Assembly: GCF_001905125.1 (NCBI RefSeq)
Contig: NZ_LWLE01000004.1
Location: 286,529-350,528, forward strand
Origin: Streptomyces sp. TSRI0281
GTDB lineage: Bacteria > Actinomycetota > Actinomycetes > Streptomycetales > Streptomycetaceae
DNA length: 64,000 nucleotides
Direction: 5' to 3'
Of this stretch, positions 60,243 to 64,000 are shown piece after piece. The stretch's first letter is position 1. The number at the start of each line of letters is the position of its first letter. Both the position numbers and the translations under genes were made by a program. The notes beneath the pieces were generated by a model that was given only the letters and a program-made list of their open reading frames with translations, was not told the DNA's origin and ran no database searches.

Positions 60243-60896
60243 ATGACCACGATCGCCCCCGCCCTGCTCGGCGCTGACCCGCTCGCGCTCGCCGACGCGA
60301 TCACCGAGGTCGAACGCGCCGAAGTCGACCTGATCCACCTCGACGTCATGGATGGACACTTCGTCCACGACATCAGCTTCGGACTCAACACGGTCAGAGC
60401 CATACGCAAGCGCACAGCCCTGCCGCTGGACGTGCACATGCAGGTGCAGCGGCCCGAGCAATACCTCGACGAACTGGCCGCGTCCGGCGTGGACACCGTG
60501 TCCGTACACGTGGAGAGCACCCTGCACCTCTCGGCGGTCCTGCGGCGGCTGGAAACCGCAGACATCAAACGCGGCGTGGTCATCAACCCGGCCACGCCCC
60601 TGAACACCCTCGATGAAGTGCTCGACCGGATCGACCAGGTCGTCGTGATGACCTGCAACCCGGGAACCAGCGACTTCCAGGCGCAGATGGTGGACAAGAT
60701 CCGCCGATTGCGGGCTCTTCTGGAGGAACGGAGGATCGATCACGTGCGGGTGGTTGCCGATGGCGGCATCAATGCCTCCAGGGCCCGCGTGCTGGCTGAG
60801 GCCGGAGCGGATGTACTGGTCGCGGCGTCAGCCGTCTTCAGCTCCACCCATGGCGACGTGGCCGCCGGTGTAGCGGCCCTGCGCAAAGCGATGTGA
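60243..60896 (+). CDS. Ribulose-phosphate 3-epimerase homologue
   Basis: 217 aa TIM barrel. Metal ligands are kept: LIHLDVMDGHFVHDISFG and LDVHMQV, with VSVHVES and VVADGGINASRA. The loop that normally reads NPGFGGQ is NPGTSDFQ here, so phosphate binding or substrate length may differ. The usual activity interconverts ribulose and xylulose 5-phosphates. Being in the cluster it could help make sedoheptulose 7-phosphate or epimerise a cyclitol phosphate. GGAGG precedes the ATG. Confidence 0.85.
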   Translation: MTTIAPALLGADPLALADAITEVERAEVDLIHLDVMDGHFVHDISFGLNTVRAIRKRTALPLDVHMQVQRPEQYLDELAASGVDTVSVHVESTLHLSAVLRRLETADIKRGVVINPATPLNTLDEVLDRIDQVVVMTCNPGTSDFQAQMVDKIRRLRALLEERRIDHVRVVADGGINASRARVLAEAGADVLVAASAVFSSTHGDVAAGVAALRKAM

Positions 60897-60909
60897 AAGG
60901 ACACAGCAG

Positions 60910-61590
60910 ATGACGCTCAGTGCGGTCGCGGTTCTGTTCGATATGGACGGTGTGCTCGTGGACAGTTCCGGGTGCATCTCCCGCGCCTGGTTCGAGTGGG
61001 CGGGACGGCACGGGCTCGATGCCCAAGGCACCCTGGCCCTGGGGCACGGACTCACCACACTCGACCACATCCGAGCAGCTGCCCCGGCGCTGGCCACGGA
61101 GAAGGAGGCAGCCCTCATCGACGAGCTGGAGGACCGGCACGTCGCCGCCGTCATCGCACAACCGGGTGCCGCGGCGGCCACGTCTTCCCTCACCCGGGCA
61201 GACGTGCCATGGGGGGTGGTGACCTCCTGCTCCCGGGAAGCCGCCACAGCCAGGCTGGCGACCGCCGGACTCCCTCTTCCATCGGTTCTCATCACCGCCG
61301 ACGACGTGACACGGGGGAAACCGGCACCGGACGGCTACCTGACCGGCATCTCGCGCGTCCGTGCCGAGCCGCACCGGACCGTGGTGTTCGAGGATGCCCC
61401 GTCCGGGATCACCGCAGCCCAGGCTGCGGGAGCTCACGTCATCGCCCTGTCCACCACGCACGCGGCCTCGCAACTCCTCGCCGTCGACTCGATCGTGCCT
61501 GACCTGTCCTTCGTCCGCTTCCAGCGGGAACCGCACACCACCGAGGTGGCCATCGAGATCCTGGCCGCGCGGGCCGCCCAGACCCGATGA
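60910..61590 (+). CDS. HAD-superfamily phosphatase (beta-phosphoglucomutase-like)
   Basis: 226 aa. Motif I VAVLFDMDGVLVDSS, motif II VVTSCSRE, motif III RGKPAPDGYL and motif IV VVFEDAPSGITAAQAAG are all present. It belongs to the HAD-IA group that dephosphorylates small sugar phosphates. Thirteen bases separate it from the epimerase gene, so it is in the same unit. Removal of the 7-phosphate after amination is a plausible role. Confidence 0.88.
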   Translation: MTLSAVAVLFDMDGVLVDSSGCISRAWFEWAGRHGLDAQGTLALGHGLTTLDHIRAAAPALATEKEAALIDELEDRHVAAVIAQPGAAAATSSLTRADVPWGVVTSCSREAATARLATAGLPLPSVLITADDVTRGKPAPDGYLTGISRVRAEPHRTVVFEDAPSGITAAQAAGAHVIALSTTHAASQLLAVDSIVPDLSFVRFQREPHTTEVAIEILAARAAQTR

Positions 61591-61811
61591 GGTGAAGCAC
61601 GCATACGGTGCAGCGCATGTGAGGGAACGCAGACCTCCGGTCGGCGCCGGTCACCGCGCGTCAGATGCCGGACCCAGATGCACAATGTCTGCTTCCTCGT
61701 GCGCGCCAGGTATGTGAGGCGGCCCCTGCAGAAAACATGGCCGGCACGAGCGCGGCAGAGCGGTGAGCGCGCCGGGAGAAGCAACAGGAAAGCCCGAGCG
61801 AAGGGGACGGC
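61591..61811. other. 221-base gap inside the cluster
   Basis: No gene seen. The ligase may have its own promoter here; no clear -10/-35 pair or hairpin is visible. Confidence 0.35.
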
Positions 61812-62924
61812 ATGACACAACCGCTCACTGTCGGCGTCGAGGAGGAGTTCTTCATCGTCGATTCGGCGACCCGGAACCTCCTCCCGCAATCCGGACAGAT
61901 CATTACCTCCGCCCTGGCTCAAGTGGACGAACAGACACCGTCCCGGTTCTGTGAGGAGTTCCGGCCCTGCATGGTCGAAAGCAGATCCGGGATCTGCCGG
62001 ACACTGGACGAACTGCGGGCCGATGTCATCACCTCGCGAAGCACCCTCATCCGCGCCGCGGAGGAAGCCGGAGGCCGGATCGCCGCTGCGGGAACGTATC
62101 CGCTGGCAGACTGGCGGACACAGGAATTCAACACCAAACCGCAGTACCAACGGACGGTCGAGACATACCGGCTTCTCGCTGACGAACTCCTGATCTGCGG
62201 CTGCCATGTGCATGTCGGCGTCGCCGACCGCGATACCGCCGTCGAAGTGATGAACCGCGTCCGCCCGTGGCTGCCCGTCCTGTCCGCGCTGGCAGCCAGC
62301 TCCCCCTTCTGGATGGGCGCGGACACGGGATACTCCAGCTACCGCAGCATGGTCTGGGAACGCTGGCCCACATCCGGGATGCCCCCCACATTCCGGTCCT
62401 ACGACGAGTACCAGAACAGTGTTCGGCTGTCCGTCGAGTCCGGCATCAGCCCGGTGGCCGGCGACATCTTCTGGGACGTACGCCCCGGCACCCAGTATCA
62501 GACGGTCGAGTTCCGCATCGCCGACTCGTGCGCCACGGCCGATGAAGTCATCCTGCAAGCCGGACTGTGCCGAGCGCTCGTACACACCACACTCACAGAG
62601 ATCGAGAAAGGAGACACACCAGCCGACATCCGCTCAGAACTGCTGCGCGCGGCCAAATGGCGCTCCACACGCTTCGGACTCACCGACCGGCTTCTCGACC
62701 CGTTCACGGCCGCACTGGTACCGGCGCACGAGATGGTGGACCGACTGTGCGAGCACGTCCGCCCGTCACTGGAAGGCACCGGGGACTGGACGGTGGCCAG
62801 CGGGATCACCGAGCGGATCAAACGCCAGGGGACATCAGCCGAACGGCAACGGGCTGTCTTCGAGAGACGCAAGAGCCTCGAAGACATCGTCGACCATCAG
62901 GTAAGGGATACCGCCAGCTGGTAG
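61812..62924 (+). CDS. GCS2/YbdK-family carboxylate-amine ligase
   Basis: 370 aa. The family signature VGVEEEFFIVD opens the protein, then CEEFRPCMVES, GTYPLADWRTQEFNTKPQYQRTV, CGCHVHVGV, RPWLPVLSALAASSPFW, and RPGTQYQTVEFRIADSC. The fold is that of glutamate-cysteine ligase type 2, which joins a carboxylate (often the gamma-carboxyl of Glu) to an amine using ATP. The gene lies 221 bases after the HAD gene, with AAGGGG upstream of the ATG. In this context it may attach an amino acid to an aminocyclitol. A conventional glutathione-like or ergothioneine-type role is the alternative. Confidence 0.88.
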   Translation: MTQPLTVGVEEEFFIVDSATRNLLPQSGQIITSALAQVDEQTPSRFCEEFRPCMVESRSGICRTLDELRADVITSRSTLIRAAEEAGGRIAAAGTYPLADWRTQEFNTKPQYQRTVETYRLLADELLICGCHVHVGVADRDTAVEVMNRVRPWLPVLSALAASSPFWMGADTGYSSYRSMVWERWPTSGMPPTFRSYDEYQNSVRLSVESGISPVAGDIFWDVRPGTQYQTVEFRIADSCATADEVILQAGLCRALVHTTLTEIEKGDTPADIRSELLRAAKWRSTRFGLTDRLLDPFTAALVPAHEMVDRLCEHVRPSLEGTGDWTVASGITERIKRQGTSAERQRAVFERRKSLEDIVDHQVRDTASW

Positions 62925-63127
62925 ATCCCGCACCCACCCACCGGGCATACAAGGCGTGAGGTAGTTCAATCCGCATAGCTGGGTAGGGGCTGCACAGGTG
63001 GCCCGGCCGTGTGCAGGAGGGCAGTGGGTGAGCTGATGTCTGATGCCGTATCAGGCAACGTTTTGCCCTGTTGTGATGCGCCGTCCGGGTGTCGGTCCGG
63101 GCGGCGTGGACACGGCATGCTGTTCTC
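62925..63127. other. 203-base gap after the cyclitol cluster
   Basis: No gene; the 5' side of the IS630 copy begins here. No terminal repeat pair could be matched. Confidence 0.35.
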
Positions 63128-63763
63128 GTGGCAGAGCGGGTGCGTGTCCGGGAGATGATGACGACGAGGGTCGGCGGTTGCTGCGGATCATCCGCCGCGG
63201 TACGGGGTCGGTGGTGGCCTGGCGCCGGGCCCGGATGGTCCTGCTGTCCGCGCAGGGCATGCCCGTGGCGAAGATCGCCGAGGTGACCTTCACCAGCGCC
63301 GACGGGATCCGTGATGTGATCCACAACTTCAACACCGACGGCTTCGACTCGCTCTACCCGAAGTCCAAGGGCGGTCGGCCGAAGACGTTCACGCTGCCCG
63401 AGCGCCGCGAGATCAAGAAGATCGCGAAGTCCACGCCGACCGAGCACGACCTCCCGTTCTCCACCTGGAGTCCGACCAAGCTGGCGGACTTCCTGGTCGC
63501 CGAGGGGGGGGTCGGCGACATCAGCCACGAGGATCTGCGCATCCTGCTCCGCGAGGAAGGCGTCTCCTTTCAACCGGCACCTGTTCGCCGCCTACAACCT
63601 GGCCAAGGACAAGCTCTACGGACACATCAAACCGGTCAGGCGGCGGACACAGTTCCTGGAATTCTGCCGCTACCCGCGCACCCTCTGCCCGGCCGAGGTC
63701 CGCCCGGCAATCGTCTGCGACAACTGTGAGGATCGTGATGTGCCGCAGGGGGCCGGAGCCTGA
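63128..63763 (+). pseudogene. IS630-type transposase, internally deleted and frameshifted
   Basis: The frame has VAERVRVRE, then, one frame over, GRRLLRIIRRGTGSVVAWRR, KIAEVTFTSADGIRDVI and FPERRE-type KTFTLPERREIKKIAK up to LREEGVSFQ, an IS630-family DNA-binding half. At about 63572 roughly a hundred residues including the first catalytic Asp region are deleted, and the reading shifts to RHLFAAYNLAKDKLYGHI, ending after PAIVCDNC. The last catalytic residue is also missing. Inactive. Confidence 0.85.
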
Positions 63764-63945
63764 CCCGTGCGACAACTGGCCGCAGCTGCCTTGGAGTGGA
63801 ACTGTCGGCCCCGGCCTCCTGCGGTACGTACTGCCGCCGGCCCGGTGAACGTGTCCCGATAGGGGCTTTGCTGCACAAAGCACCGTCACAGTTCTGACCG
63901 CCCACCGGACCGGTGTCAGCCGCCAGCCCCAGTCCAAGGAGCTTC
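63764..63945. other. Short gap after the IS630 remnant
   Basis: 182 bases with no gene seen. It ends with an AAGGAG ribosome site for the gene starting at 63946. Confidence 0.4.
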
Positions 63946-64000
63946 GTGACCGTCACCAGCATGCCCCAGCCGACGCTGCCCGCGCAGCAGGTCCCTGGGG
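63946..64000 (+). CDS. Start of an unidentified protein, cut by window edge
   Basis: A GTG at 63946 preceded by AAGGAGCTTC opens a frame (VTVTSMPQPTLPAQQVPG) running off the window. Too short to assign. It may belong to the cyclitol locus or to the flanking chromosome. Confidence 0.45.
   Translation, partial: MTVTSMPQPTLPAQQVPG

Noticed and set aside
61434..62585. 383-codon minus-strand frame over the ligase gene
   Set aside because: Opposite to a gene with the VGVEEEF signature; the translation has no domain.

Overview
The window is chromosomal DNA from a high-GC actinomycete, almost certainly a Streptomyces. Third codon positions are nearly all G or C, GTG and TTG starts are common, and many operons use 4-base ATGA, GTGA or TTGA stop/start overlaps. 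Typical Streptomyces families are present: an MmyB-type XRE regulator, a DUF6204 protein, a fused SecDF paralogue beside an MreB-like protein, and arsRBOCT-type arsenic genes. Roughly 58 protein genes or gene remnants are called. No rRNA, tRNA or CRISPR array was recognised.

Bases 1-7.5 kb hold a minus-strand sugar-uptake and catabolism operon: a ROK regulator, then ATPase, permease and lipoprotein of a ribose/inositol-type ABC importer, a Gfo/Idh/MocA dehydrogenase and a sugar phosphate isomerase/epimerase cut by the window edge. From 7.8 to 42 kb follow ordinary core-arm genes: a GntR/FCD regulator with a FabH-like ketosynthase, fdhD, a bile-acid-symporter-type transporter with a divergent LysR, an acyl-CoA ligase, an aldo/keto reductase, a ricin-B lectin, a His-tailed methyltransferase with a divergent LysR, a pterin dehydratase, secDF, an mbl-like gene, a second NAD-dependent DNA ligase, a damaged 2OG oxygenase, a large membrane phosphodiesterase, two UlaG-like hydrolases around a DedA protein, a PLP-fold pseudoenzyme, an SMP-30 protein, a PAP2/DAG-kinase fusion and several small enzymes.

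From about 42 kb the DNA looks acquired. A first ars module (MFS exporter, FAD oxidoreductase with a Cys-rich tail, divergent ArsR) is joined through a recombination scar (ArsR tail plus headless flavoprotein) to a second ars module. That module is arsR-acr3-DUF2180-arsO on the minus strand, divergent from two arsC genes and a thioredoxin reductase gene. Decayed mobile DNA with an IS630 fragment follows at 51.7-53.5 kb.

Bases 54.0-62.9 kb carry the most interesting locus, nine plus-strand genes that read as a C7-cyclitol/aminocyclitol pathway: 6-phosphogluconolactonase, ROK kinase, a 2-epi-5-epi-valiolone-synthase-like sugar phosphate cyclase, two medium-chain dehydrogenases, a DegT aminotransferase, a ribulose-phosphate 3-epimerase homologue, a HAD phosphatase and a GCS2/YbdK carboxylate-amine ligase. 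The first six are linked by 4-base overlaps. Pentose-phosphate enzymes inside the operon suggest dedicated supply of sedoheptulose 7-phosphate. The product is unknown. A dead IS630 copy lies to its right, and one more gene begins at the right edge.
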